Assembly (NCBI GenBank): GCA_035574295.1
Contig: DATLYX010000013.1
Span: 1 to 64,000, forward strand
Length of the DNA: 64,000 bases
DNA from: PNAI01 sp035574295
GTDB taxonomy: Bacteria; Pseudomonadota; Alphaproteobacteria; Rhizobiales; Xanthobacteraceae
Direction: 5' to 3'
Below are positions 28,496 to 39,452 of the stretch, one piece after another. A program made the translations under genes and the position numbers. Position 1 is the first letter of the stretch, and each line of letters opens with the position of its first letter. The notes beneath the pieces were generated by a model. The model saw only the letters and a program-made list of their open reading frames with translations, was not told the origin of the DNA and made no database searches.

Positions 28496-30049
28496 TCATT
28501 CTACGCCATTGCCACCCTGCGTTTCACGGCCCCACCTCTCCGCCAGTGCCTTGCGGTCGAGCTTGCCGCGTTCGGTCTTCGGCAAGGCCTCGCTCAGCAC
28601 AATGCGTTTGGGCGCCTTGAAGGCGGGCAGCGCCGCATGGCAGTGGCGCAAGATGTCCTCGGCGCTCGCGCGTGCGCCCGGCTGCAGCACCACATAGGCG
28701 ACCACTTCCTCCCCGTAGGTGGGGTCGGGAACGCCGACGCTCGCTGCCTCGACCACCTCCGGCGCCTGCATCAGCACCGAGTCGATCTCGACGGGCGAGA
28801 TATTGACCCCGCCGCGGATGATCAGCTCCTTCTCGCGGCCGGTGAGCCGTAAAAATCCGTCGGTATCGAGCGCGCCGAGGTCGCCGGTGCGGATGCGGCC
28901 GCGGCTCGACACCTTCACCGTGCCGTCGTCGGCGAGATAGCGATAGTCGTTGTCCGGAAAGCCGCCGACTTCCACCTCGCCGATCTCTCCCTGCGGTCGA
29001 GGGCGGCCCTCGGCATCGACGATGGCGAGCGCATGATAGGCCAGCGGCCGGCCCGCGGTGCCGAACCGGCGCTTCTCCCCCGGTATGGCCGCAATCCAGC
29101 CGGTTTCGCTCGATCCGTAGCCTTGCGCCACCGGAATGCCGAAGCGGGTCTCGAAGCGGCGCCACTCCTCCACGGTGAGCGGGGCCGAACTTGAGGTGAT
29201 GTAACGCAGCGAGGGCAAGTCCTCGCCCCGCACCTGCTCGTCGCTGTTGAGCAGAAGGTTGAGCGTGGTCGGATTGCCGGTGGCAATGGTGGCCCGATGC
29301 TGCCGGATGTGATCGAAGAACCGGCTGCGCGAAAAGCGCCGACCGAGAATGAGGGTGGCGCCGCACATGAGCGGCGGGACCGCGCTCAGCGTCTGCGCCG
29401 AGCACCAGTTGAAGGAGCGGTAATCGTAGATACGGTCGTCGGCGGTAAGGCCGAAACCTTCGGCGGTCGGCGGCGCGTTCGCCAACAGCTCGCGGAAGCT
29501 CAACACTACGCCCTTGGGGCGTTCGCGGGTGCCGGAGGTGAACAGGATCACGGCATCGTCGGTCGGTCGCGCCGGAACATGTGCATCGCTCGGCACGCAA
29601 TGTTCCAACGCGGCAAACAGCGTGTCGGAGGACGGCTGATCGATGATGCCGAGCGGAACGCGCGGCGTCGACACCTGCGCAAGCAGGTCATCGAGCTGCA
29701 AGCCGGCCTCGTAGAGCACGAGCTTCGGGTTCAGGCGCGCAAAAATATTGTCGAGCTGATTGCGGTTCATTTCCACGTGCACGGTGCAGATGGCGGCACC
29801 ATAGGCCATCACGCCGAAGTAGCAGACGAGATGCTCGATCGAATTGTTGGAGAGCAGTGCGACGCGGTCGTTGACGCCGATGCCCTGCGCGCCGAGGTAG
29901 GCCGCCATGCGCCGGGCGAGGTCGTGCAGACGGCGGAAATCGATGCTGCGGCCATCCTCCGCCGAAACGATGAACGGCTTGTCAGGACTGCGCGTGACCG
30001 CCCGCCCAATCCATTGGCGCAACAGTTGCGGACCGGCGGATTGCGACAC
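28496..30049 (-). CDS. AMP-forming acyl/aryl-CoA ligase (class I adenylating enzyme)
   Basis: A 517-residue adenylate-forming enzyme that would activate a carboxylic acid to its CoA thioester through an acyl-AMP. Visible motifs are the P-loop LFTSGTRERPKGVV (one residue off the usual TSGTTG.PKG), the A5 segment QGYGSSETGW, the A7 RTGDLG, A8 GREKELIIRGGVNISPVEID and the A10 Lys in PKTERGKLDRK. The catalytic Lys is upstream of the duplication, so the altered tail (W-G-R-E-T-Q-G-G-N-G-V-E) should not abolish activity. The substrate is unknown; nearby decarboxylases suggest an aromatic acid. Confidence 0.88.
   Translation of the reverse strand: MSQSAGPQLLRQWIGRAVTRSPDKPFIVSAEDGRSIDFRRLHDLARRMAAYLGAQGIGVNDRVALLSNNSIEHLVCYFGVMAYGAAICTVHVEMNRNQLDNIFARLNPKLVLYEAGLQLDDLLAQVSTPRVPLGIIDQPSSDTLFAALEHCVPSDAHVPARPTDDAVILFTSGTRERPKGVVLSFRELLANAPPTAEGFGLTADDRIYDYRSFNWCSAQTLSAVPPLMCGATLILGRRFSRSRFFDHIRQHRATIATGNPTTLNLLLNSDEQVRGEDLPSLRYITSSSAPLTVEEWRRFETRFGIPVAQGYGSSETGWIAAIPGEKRRFGTAGRPLAYHALAIVDAEGRPRPQGEIGEVEVGGFPDNDYRYLADDGTVKVSSRGRIRTGDLGALDTDGFLRLTGREKELIIRGGVNISPVEIDSVLMQAPEVVEAASVGVPDPTYGEEVVAYVVLQPGARASAEDILRHCHAALPAFKAPKRIVLSEALPKTERGKLDRKALAERWGRETQGGNGVE
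28536..28561. repeat. Direct repeat DR2 (26 bp), right end of cassette
   Basis: Identical to 27821-27846 and inside the ligase coding sequence, 40 bp before its present stop codon. The flanking five bases (CCCAC here, CCCAT at DR1) extend the match to 30 of 31 bases. Confidence 0.85.
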
Positions 30050-30088
30050 GGGATGCGGCCTTTGCTTCAGAAGTCCGAATTATACCGC

Positions 30089-30105
30089 AAAATCCCACGG
30101 ATTTT
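30089..30105. promoter_or_regulatory. Small dyad upstream of the ligase gene
   Basis: AAAATCC-CAC-GGATTTT is a perfect 7-bp inverted repeat with a 3-nt loop, 39 bp upstream of the ligase start. It lies in the 267-bp divergent region shared with the TPR gene. It could be an operator or a transcript hairpin. Confidence 0.3.
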
Positions 30106-30316
30106 GAAATGCGGTCTTGGCGGATGTGGTCTCGGAGGTGGTTGCGTCGCTATGTCTTCGCGGCGCGATTGACCGCCGCGCGGTTCAGGTTCACCATTTT
30201 GGCGCGTGCTCCCGGCGGAACCGTCCGATGAACGGCGGAGAACGACCTGCTCCATCACGCTTTGCGGCGGAGCGCGGCACACAGCGCGGGAGCCGCTCGA
30301 AGAACGGACAGAATCC

Positions 30317-30880
30317 ATGGCGGCGGGGCGCTTCACCTCGCGGTACATCGTGCCGGCGCTGGCGGTGGCGCTCTTGGCCGTGGCTGCGCCGGCGCAGGAG
30401 CGCGACAACAGCCGCGAGGTCGCGCAGCTTTTCTGGCAACATGGCTATCTGTTGCACATGCTCGGCGCCTATGATCAGGCGGTGGTCTTTTTTGAGCGTT
30501 CGATCAAGGCGCATCCTACGGCGGAGGGACACACCTTTCTCGGGTGGTCGCTGAGCCATCTCGGCCGCATCGAGGAGGCGATCGCCGAGTGCAAGAAGGC
30601 AATCGCCCTCGATCCCGACTTCGGCAATCCCTACAACGACATCGGCGTTTACCTGATGCAGCTCGGGCAACTCGACGCGGCGATCCCGTGGCTTGAGAAG
30701 GCGATCCAATCGAAGCGCTACTGCTGCTACCAGTTTCCGCACTTCAATCTCGGCCGGATCTATCTGGACAAGGGCAACGTGGCGGAGGCTCGGCGGCTGT
30801 TCGGCCGCGCGCTCGAATTCGATCCCGACTACCTGCCGGCAAAGCTCGGGCTTGAGGAAATCCGCAAGCGCTGGCTGTGA
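30317..30880 (+). CDS. Exported tetratricopeptide repeat protein
   Basis: A 187-residue protein with a signal peptide (about 1-27, AVALLAVAAPAQ) and three to four TPR units, for example AYDQAVVFFERSIKAHP, RIEEAIAECKKAIALDPDFG and NVAEARRLFGRALEFDPDY. It is likely a periplasmic protein-binding scaffold; the partner is unknown. The ATG at 30317 gives a clean signal peptide, whereas the frame opens at 30206. It diverges from the ligase gene and is followed by the gamma-glutamyltransferase gene. Confidence 0.82.
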   Translation: MAAGRFTSRYIVPALAVALLAVAAPAQERDNSREVAQLFWQHGYLLHMLGAYDQAVVFFERSIKAHPTAEGHTFLGWSLSHLGRIEEAIAECKKAIALDPDFGNPYNDIGVYLMQLGQLDAAIPWLEKAIQSKRYCCYQFPHFNLGRIYLDKGNVAEARRLFGRALEFDPDYLPAKLGLEEIRKRWL

Positions 30881-30932
30881 AGCGGCGCTGGGCGACGGAC
30901 GTTTCGATTCTGCCTTACCGCACCTACAAGTA

Positions 30933-30944
30933 TTGCAATTGCAA
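30933..30944. promoter_or_regulatory. TTGCAATTGCAA palindrome upstream of GGT operon
   Basis: A perfect 12-bp palindrome, followed at once by a further TTATTGCAA, so three TTGCAA/ATTGCAA words occur within 22 bp. It lies in an A/T-rich island 146 bp upstream of the gamma-glutamyltransferase ATG. It is a candidate operator for the transport/catabolic operon; no regulator is adjacent. Confidence 0.4.
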
Positions 30945-31089
30945 TTATTGCAAGTGTGTACCCCCCGCCGAACCGCGTGGCGGCGGACCCGATCCACGGG
31001 GCTGTGTCCCGCGGCCGGGCGGGCGGGGGCGCGGTCGAGACACAAGCACGGCCGAAATGGTAAAAGGTCCAACATTCCGAGGATTGCCC

Positions 31090-32895
31090 ATGGCAGCGAA
31101 TATCAACCAAAGTCCCTTCACCACCCGGCCCGAGATCGAGGGCACGTTCGGCGTTGTCGCCTCCACCCATTGGATCGCCACGGCGGTCGGCATGGGCATT
31201 TTGGAGCGGGGCGGCAATGCCTTCGATGCCGCGGTGGCAACCGCGTTCACCTTGCAGGTGGTGGAGCCGCATCTGAATGGACCTGGCGGGGACGTGCCGG
31301 CGATCATTTACGACACGCGCAAAGGTAAAGTGGAAGTCGTGTGCGGCCAGGGGCCGGCACCGGCGCGTGCGACCATCGCGCATTATAAGGCCGAGGGCCT
31401 CGACATGGTGCCGGGCACCGGGCTGCTTGCGGCCTGCGTGCCGGGCATGTTCCAGACCTGGATGCTGCTGTTGCGCGACTATGGCACCATGCGGCTTGCC
31501 GATGTGCTTGCGCCTGCCATCGGCTATGCGGAGCGCGGGCACCCGCTGGTGGAGCGCGCCAATGCCACCATCGCCACGGTGCAGGACTTGTTCCGGCAGC
31601 ACTGGCCGACGTCGGCTGCGGTTTATCTGCCCGGAAACAAGGTGCCGGAGACCGGCTCGTTGTTCTGCAACAAGACGCTTGCCGCGACGTACACGCGCGT
31701 CCTGAAAGAAGCCGAGAGCGCGGGCGGCGACCGGGAGCGACAGATCGAGCGGGCGCTGAAGGTCTGGATGGAAGGTTTCGTTGCGGAAGCGATCGACAAA
31801 TTCTGTCGCACGCAGGAGATCATGGATACGAGCGGGCGGCCGCACCGCGGCGTGCTTTCGGGGGAGGACATGGCGCGCTGGCGGCCGCGCATCGAGCCGC
31901 CGCTCACCTATGATTATGGCCGCTACACCGTGTGCAAGACCGGGCCCTGGGGGCAGGGGCCGGTGATGCTGCAGCAGCTCGCGCTCCTGAGAGGATTCTC
32001 CCTCGACGGGCTCGACGTGACCGGACCGGAGTTCATCCACCTCGTGGTCGAGTGCGCAAAACTCGCCTATGCCGATCGCGAAAAATTTTATGGCGATCCG
32101 GACTTCGTCGCAGTGCCGATGGCAACGCTGCTGTCGGACGCCTACAACGCGGAGCGGCGCAAGCTCGTGTCCGACAAGGCCTCGCTCGAACAGCGGCCGG
32201 GCTCGGTGGAAGGTTTTGGCGCGGTGGTCAAGCTCAAGCGCGAGGAGGGCCAACGCGCGGGGGCCGCAGCGCTCGGCGCGGGCGAACCGACGGTCGGGCG
32301 GCTCGGCGAGATGCGCGGCGACACCGTGCACTTCGACGTGATCGATCAGACCGGCAACATGGTGTCCGCCACGCCCTCGGGCGGATGGCTGCATTCCTCG
32401 CCGGTGATCCCGGAGCTCGGCTTTTGTCTGGGCACGCGGGCGCAGATGTTCTGGCTCGAAGAAGGGCATCCGGCTTCGCTTGCGCCGGGAAAACGGCCGC
32501 GCACCACGCTCTCGCCCACGCTCGCCCTGCGCGACGGCGAGCCGTATATGGCCTGGGGCACGCCGGGCGGCGACCAGCAGGACCAGTGGACCACGCAGTT
32601 CTTCCTGCGGCACGTGCATGCAAACATGAACATGCAGGAGGCGATCGACGCGCCGGCCTGGCATACCGAGCATTTTCCGATCTCGTTCTGGCCGCGCACG
32701 GCGCGGCCGGGCGTGGTGCAAGTGGAGGGTCGGGTGCCGAAAACGACGCGCGAGGAGTTGGCCCGGCGCGGGCATATCGTCGAAGTGGAGCCGGATTGGT
32801 CGGAGGGGCGGCTCACGGCAGTCTCGCAGATCGGGCCGCGCCGCCGCGCTGCCGCCAATCCGCGCGGCATGCAGGGCTATGCCGCGGGGCGGTGA
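31090..32895 (+). CDS. Gamma-glutamyltransferase family protein
   Basis: A 601-residue Ntn-hydrolase of the GGT/acylase family, normally made as a precursor that cleaves itself before a Thr. The large-subunit start is typical (VASTHWIATAVGMGILERGGNAFDAAVATAF, GPGG). The probable nucleophile is Thr412 in GDTVHFDVID; the small subunit includes PGKRPRTTLSPTLALRDG. No signal peptide is visible, unlike most GGTs, so a cytoplasmic amidase or acylase role on an imported compound is plausible. An in-frame ATG at 31057 would add 11 residues. Two bp separate it from the ABC ATPase gene. Confidence 0.88.
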   Translation: MAANINQSPFTTRPEIEGTFGVVASTHWIATAVGMGILERGGNAFDAAVATAFTLQVVEPHLNGPGGDVPAIIYDTRKGKVEVVCGQGPAPARATIAHYKAEGLDMVPGTGLLAACVPGMFQTWMLLLRDYGTMRLADVLAPAIGYAERGHPLVERANATIATVQDLFRQHWPTSAAVYLPGNKVPETGSLFCNKTLAATYTRVLKEAESAGGDRERQIERALKVWMEGFVAEAIDKFCRTQEIMDTSGRPHRGVLSGEDMARWRPRIEPPLTYDYGRYTVCKTGPWGQGPVMLQQLALLRGFSLDGLDVTGPEFIHLVVECAKLAYADREKFYGDPDFVAVPMATLLSDAYNAERRKLVSDKASLEQRPGSVEGFGAVVKLKREEGQRAGAAALGAGEPTVGRLGEMRGDTVHFDVIDQTGNMVSATPSGGWLHSSPVIPELGFCLGTRAQMFWLEEGHPASLAPGKRPRTTLSPTLALRDGEPYMAWGTPGGDQQDQWTTQFFLRHVHANMNMQEAIDAPAWHTEHFPISFWPRTARPGVVQVEGRVPKTTREELARRGHIVEVEPDWSEGRLTAVSQIGPRRRAAANPRGMQGYAAGR

Positions 32896-32897
32896 CC

Positions 32898-33698
32898 ATG
32901 GCTGCTCCCGCCATCATTGCCGAGAATGCCGCGAAGCTGTTTCTGGACGGCTCGGTGGTGGCATTCCGCCAACTGAACCTCGCGGTTCTCACGAACGAGA
33001 TCATGTGCATCGTCGGCCCCTCCGGCTGCGGCAAGACCACGCTGTTGCGCTGCATCGCGGGGCTCACCGACATCAGCTCCGGAACGCTCACCGTTCACGG
33101 CAAACCGGTCGCCGGGCCGCCGGACGGCGTCGCCATGGTGTTCCAGCATTTCGGCCTGTTGCCGTGGAAGACGGTGTATGACAACGCGGCGTTCGGCCTC
33201 GCCATGGCGCAGACGCCGGCGGATCTCATCCGCGAACGGGTCGCGCACTATCTCGACGTCGTGGGGCTTTCCGGATTCGAGAAGCACTATCCCTATCAAT
33301 TGTCGGGCGGCATGCAGCAGCGCGTCGGGCTCGTGCGCGCGCTGGTGATGAACCCCACGGTGCTGTTGATGGACGAGCCGTTCGCCGCGCTCGATGCGCA
33401 GACGCGCGAAATCCTGCAGGAGGAGCTGCTGCAGCTCATGGAGCGGCCGGACGAGCGCAAGACCGTGGTGTTCATCACCCATTCGATCGATGAGGCGATT
33501 TTGCTCGGCGACCGCGTCGCGGTGATGAGTGCGCGGCCGGGGCGCATCAAAGAAATCCTCGACGTGCCGTTCGGGCGGCCGCGCGATGTGGATGCCATGC
33601 GGCTCGATCCGCGCTTCGGCGAAATACGCCAGCACATCTGGCATCAGTTGCATACCGCGCGTCCGCAGCGCGTGCGCGCGCCGCGGGAGGTGGCATGA
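32898..33698 (+). CDS. ABC transporter ATP-binding protein (nitrate/sulfonate/taurine type)
   Basis: A 266-residue importer ATPase of the SsuB/TauB/NrtD group. Walker A is GPSGCGKT at about 40-47, the signature is LSGGMQQR, Walker B is VLLMDEPFAALD and the H-loop is ITHSIDEA. The long C-terminal tail has no regulatory domain. It is tightly packed in the operon: 2 bp after the GGT stop, and its stop overlaps the permease start (ATGA). Confidence 0.93.
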   Translation: MAAPAIIAENAAKLFLDGSVVAFRQLNLAVLTNEIMCIVGPSGCGKTTLLRCIAGLTDISSGTLTVHGKPVAGPPDGVAMVFQHFGLLPWKTVYDNAAFGLAMAQTPADLIRERVAHYLDVVGLSGFEKHYPYQLSGGMQQRVGLVRALVMNPTVLLMDEPFAALDAQTREILQEELLQLMERPDERKTVVFITHSIDEAILLGDRVAVMSARPGRIKEILDVPFGRPRDVDAMRLDPRFGEIRQHIWHQLHTARPQRVRAPREVA

Positions 33699-34567
33699 GC
33701 ACAGTCGAACATGCGCGCACCGATCCGTTGAACGCGGCAGAAGAGCAGCGCGCGCTCGATGCCGACCGGACGCGGGCGGAGCGCGTGGCGGCGGAGCGTC
33801 GGCGGCGCACGCAGGCACAGAATTTCGTCATCCGCGCCGTTTCGCTCGCCATCGCGCTGACGCTGTGGCAGATCGCGGGCCTGAGCGTCGATCCGGTGCT
33901 GTTCACCACGCCGACCAAGGTGGCGGTGGCCGCGGTCGACATGGTGACAAGCGGCGAATTGTGGTTCGCGCTGTGGCCGAGCCTGATCGTGTTGGCCATG
34001 GGGCTGACGCTTGCCATCGTGTTCGGAACGCTGATCGGACTTGCGCTGGCGCGCTTTCACATCCTCGACGTCGGGGTGATGGTCTACATCACCTTCCTCT
34101 ATTCGATCCCGTCGGTGGCCCTGGTGCCGCTGATCGTGCTGTGGGCCGGCTACGAAACGACGGCGAAGGTCATCATCCTGTTTCTGTTTGCCTTCTTTCC
34201 GATGGTGATCAACACCTATCAGGGCGTCAAAGCCGTGGACCCGAAGCTGTTGGAAGTCGGACGCGCTTTCCGCTGCAACGAGCGCCAACTGTGGGGAAAC
34301 ATCGTGTTGCCGGCGGCGCTGCCGTTCATCGTCACCGGCATCCGCCTTGCGGTGGGGCGCGGCATGATCGGCATGGTGCTCGCCGACCTCTACACCGCCA
34401 TCTCCGGCATCGGGTACTTGATCGTGCGCACCGCAAGCACGTTCCAGGTGGACAAGATGTTCGTGCCCATCGTTACCCTCGGGCTGCTCGGCGTCACGTT
34501 GACGGCGCTCCTGCGCATGGCGGAGAAGCGCGTCGCGCCATGGACCGCGGCCGCGCAGGAGGATTAG
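33695..34567 (+). CDS. ABC transporter permease (SsuC/TauC type)
   Basis: A 290-residue inner-membrane permease with about six helices. The EAA-like loop that meets the ATPase is seen around PKLLEVGRAFRCNERQLWGNIVLPAALPFIVTGIRLAVG. A charged N-terminal region of about 45 residues precedes the first helix. It overlaps the ATPase gene by 4 nt and is followed after 33 bp by the binding-protein gene, so the three make one importer. Confidence 0.93.
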   Translation: MSTVEHARTDPLNAAEEQRALDADRTRAERVAAERRRRTQAQNFVIRAVSLAIALTLWQIAGLSVDPVLFTTPTKVAVAAVDMVTSGELWFALWPSLIVLAMGLTLAIVFGTLIGLALARFHILDVGVMVYITFLYSIPSVALVPLIVLWAGYETTAKVIILFLFAFFPMVINTYQGVKAVDPKLLEVGRAFRCNERQLWGNIVLPAALPFIVTGIRLAVGRGMIGMVLADLYTAISGIGYLIVRTASTFQVDKMFVPIVTLGLLGVTLTALLRMAEKRVAPWTAAAQED

Positions 34568-34600
34568 CCAATAACGACAACAATGTGTGGAGGAGAAAAC

Positions 34601-35641
34601 ATGCGAACCAAGCAATGGACCGTTGGGTTGATTGCAGGTGCGGCATTCAGCGTGTGCACCGCAGATTTCGCCAGCGCGCAATCCGCGCCGAACTGCCCGA
34701 CCATGCGCAAGATCAACGTGGGCGTGTCGGTGGCGCCGCCGAACGTGGTGCACACCACCCCGTATGTGGCAAAAGAGCTCGGCTTTTTCGCCAAGCGCTG
34801 CATCGACGCCAATATCATCCAGTTCGAGGGCGGGCAGTCGCAGACCGCGAACGTCGCCGCGGCGCAGGGCACCGCCATCGTCAGCGTCAGCGACGTGGCG
34901 ATCGGACGCGGCCTTAAAGTGCAGCAGATCTGGGGCCTCGCGCCGCGCATGCCGCAGGCTTACGTGGTGCAGGAGGGCATCAAGACCGCTGCCGATCTGA
35001 AGGGCAAGCGCCTGTCGGCCACCGGCGGCGGCGTCGGCGGCTTCAACTGGCGCATGGGCCGTGAGGTGTTGAAGACTGCCGGTCTCACGGTCGAAGATGC
35101 ACAATTCATTCCCTCGCCCACCGCCGGCCGTCTGCCGGGCCTGGTCGCCAACCAGATCGACGGCGTGGCGCTGCATCCCGAGGACGTCTATCTCGCCAAG
35201 AAGCAGAAGCCGACGCTGAACCTGCTCGTGCAGCTCGTCGATCTCATGCCGCTTTACATGTTCAACGCCTACGGCGCCTCGCTTGACTGGATCGCGCGCG
35301 ACCGCGCGCTTCTGCGCGACACGGTGGCGGCCATGATCGAGGCCAACCGCACCATCTACCGTGAGAAGGAGAGGGTCATTCCGATCATGGTGGAGGCCAC
35401 CAAGAAGCCGCGGGATGCGGTCGAGTACGCTTGGGAAGTGGAGACCAAAAACTGCATCTGGTCGGTGAACACCGGCTTCGATCCCAAGCGCACACAGTGG
35501 TCGATCGACAACTCAGTGGCCAACGGCGACATTCCGGCGGACAAGAAACCGACGGTGGAACAGGTCGCCAACATCAAGCTCGCCGAAGAGGCGGTACAGC
35601 TTGCCGGCGGCAAGGTGAAGATCGGGAACTGCACGGAGTGA
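34601..35641 (+). CDS. ABC transporter substrate-binding protein (NMT1/SsuA-like)
   Basis: A 346-residue periplasmic binding protein. The signal peptide covers about residues 1-27 (LIAGAAFSVCTADFASAQ). The mature part begins with the NMT1-like pattern KINVGVSVAPPNVVHTTPYVAKELGFFAKRCID. The ATG at 34601 follows AGGAG at good spacing. Paralogues bind sulfonates, nitrate, thiamine precursors or aromatic acids; the ligand cannot be predicted from sequence here. It closes the importer operon. Confidence 0.9.
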   Translation: MRTKQWTVGLIAGAAFSVCTADFASAQSAPNCPTMRKINVGVSVAPPNVVHTTPYVAKELGFFAKRCIDANIIQFEGGQSQTANVAAAQGTAIVSVSDVAIGRGLKVQQIWGLAPRMPQAYVVQEGIKTAADLKGKRLSATGGGVGGFNWRMGREVLKTAGLTVEDAQFIPSPTAGRLPGLVANQIDGVALHPEDVYLAKKQKPTLNLLVQLVDLMPLYMFNAYGASLDWIARDRALLRDTVAAMIEANRTIYREKERVIPIMVEATKKPRDAVEYAWEVETKNCIWSVNTGFDPKRTQWSIDNSVANGDIPADKKPTVEQVANIKLAEEAVQLAGGKVKIGNCTE

Positions 35642-35652
35642 AGGAAGGCGGC

Positions 35653-35746
35653 CTCATGGTGAGGAGCCGCGAGAAGCGCGGCGTCTCGAACCATGAGCCC
35701 CCCTCATCCTGCGCGAGGCGGTTTTCGGTCGCTCCCCAGGATGAGG
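35653..35746. repeat. Two tandem REP-like hairpins
   Basis: First hairpin: CTCATGGT (35653-35660) with ACCATGAG (35690-35697). Second: CCTCATCCTG (35702-35711) with CAGGATGAGG (35737-35746). Both are perfect. They fill the gap between the binding-protein gene and the M24 gene and are of the dispersed Rhizobiales palindrome type; related copies lie at 20134 and 40609. Confidence 0.8.
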
Positions 35747-35773
35747 ACGGTATCAAATCGGAGGGCTCAAACG

Positions 35774-37078
35774 ATGAACGAACAGCCGCGCAGACCGTTG
35801 GGGCCGCAGCCCTGGGAGGCGGTCCGTAACAGACTCGACCAGTCGTTGCCGTTCGCCAACATGCGCGGCACGCCGTACTACCGCGATGCGGTGTATGAGC
35901 AGTTTTCGCCGGCGGAATACGCACGTCGCTACGCGGCGCTGCGCGAGAAGATGCGCGCCCACAAGCTCGATGCGATCATCGTGCCGGGCGGGCCGAGCCA
36001 CTGGAGCTTTGGCGGCGGCATGCTGTGGCTGACCGGCCATTGGGAATGGCACGCGCTCTGCTGCTATGTACTGGTGCCGCTCGAAGGCGAGCCGACCATG
36101 GTCTATTCCATGGGCGGCACGCATGCGGAAGCGGTGCGGCGCAACGTCGAGGTGGCGGTCAAGGACGTACGCCACAGCCGCAACGGCCGCTACGCCGAGG
36201 TGATGGTCGAGCGGCTGCGCGAGCTGAAGCTGGAGCGTGGACGGATCGGGCTGATGGAGATCGATCCGCGGCACGGCGATTATCTGCCAGTCAATCAATA
36301 CAACGTGCTGCGCGAGAGCCTGCCCGAGGCGGAGCTGGTGTTCACCAAAGGTTTTTTGCACGACCTTTTGGTGATCCACAGCGCGGAAGAGCTCGATTGC
36401 ATCCGCAAGGCGGGCAAATTGTGCGAGGATGCGATGAACGCGATGGTCGAACGCGCGCGGCCGGGCGTCAAGGAATACGAGTTGCGCGCGGCAGCCGGCG
36501 CCGCCATTCTCGAAGGCGGTGGCGACATCGACTTCCTCATCATCGGCTCAACGTCGATGCACAATCCGGCGCTGATCTTCGGCAATCCGCGTCCCTCGGG
36601 CCGCGTGCTGCAGCAGGGCGACATCATCAACATGGAGCTGGCCGCCGGCTACCGCGGCTACACCGCGCAGATCGGCTCGCCGATCACCATCGGCAAGCCG
36701 ACCGACATGGTGCAGCGGTTTTGGGATGAGGTGGTGCTGCCCGGCTATGAGCGCATCGTGCAGGAAATCAGGCCCGGCAATACGTGCGAGGCGATCCGGC
36801 AGGCAAGCAGATTTTTCCGCGACAAGGGCTATCAGTCGCGGCCGACACAGTGTCACGGCATCGATCTTGTTACCGACAATCCGCATATTTCGGCAGAACA
36901 CGTGACCGGCACCGAGGCGGACATGGTGCTCAAGCCCGGGATGGTGATCATGGCGGAGCCGAACCCGATCACAGCGGACGGCATGTTCGGCATTTTCCTC
37001 GGCCACACTTTCATCGTCACCGCCAACGGCCACGAATGCGTGGACAAGTTCCCGCTGAAAATCGCCGTCTCCGGCTAG
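35774..37078 (+). CDS. M24 (pita-bread) family protein, creatinase-like
   Basis: A 434-residue member of the Xaa-Pro peptidase/creatinase fold, with an N-terminal creatinase domain (about 1-195) and a C-terminal pita-bread domain. Of the five metal ligands of the peptidases, three appear replaced: Asp to Glu288, Asp to Gln299 and the last Glu to Gly410, while His361 and Glu395 remain. SMHNP with His263 lines up with the AHNP segment that holds the catalytic His of creatinase. A metal-free C-N hydrolase is therefore more likely than a dipeptidase. The ATG at 35774 was chosen because upstream sequence is the REP element. Confidence 0.82.
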   Translation: MNEQPRRPLGPQPWEAVRNRLDQSLPFANMRGTPYYRDAVYEQFSPAEYARRYAALREKMRAHKLDAIIVPGGPSHWSFGGGMLWLTGHWEWHALCCYVLVPLEGEPTMVYSMGGTHAEAVRRNVEVAVKDVRHSRNGRYAEVMVERLRELKLERGRIGLMEIDPRHGDYLPVNQYNVLRESLPEAELVFTKGFLHDLLVIHSAEELDCIRKAGKLCEDAMNAMVERARPGVKEYELRAAAGAAILEGGGDIDFLIIGSTSMHNPALIFGNPRPSGRVLQQGDIINMELAAGYRGYTAQIGSPITIGKPTDMVQRFWDEVVLPGYERIVQEIRPGNTCEAIRQASRFFRDKGYQSRPTQCHGIDLVTDNPHISAEHVTGTEADMVLKPGMVIMAEPNPITADGMFGIFLGHTFIVTANGHECVDKFPLKIAVSG

Positions 37079-37082
37079 CCCC

Positions 37083-39434
<2,352 letters not shown>

Positions 39435-39452
39435 GCCGAATTTTACCCCGCG

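Larger units (their letters stand above)
27821..28561. mobile_element. Putative small inserted cassette flanked by 26-bp direct repeats
   Basis: The 715-bp repeat unit (DR1 start to DR2 start) carries a single minus-strand gene (27857-28390) in visibly A/T-richer sequence than either side. Its boundaries are identical 26-bp direct repeats inside the 3' coding end of the ligase gene. The ligase now ends in 13 codons supplied from the cassette side, while its likely former tail lies stranded beyond DR1. No transposase, integrase or inverted terminal repeats were found, so mobility is inferred only from the structure. Confidence 0.5.

Noticed and set aside
27821..28561. Transposon or integron with its own recombinase
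   Set aside because: No transposase, integrase, inverted terminal repeats or attC-like structure are visible; only the duplicated 26-bp ends support insertion, so it is listed as a putative cassette.
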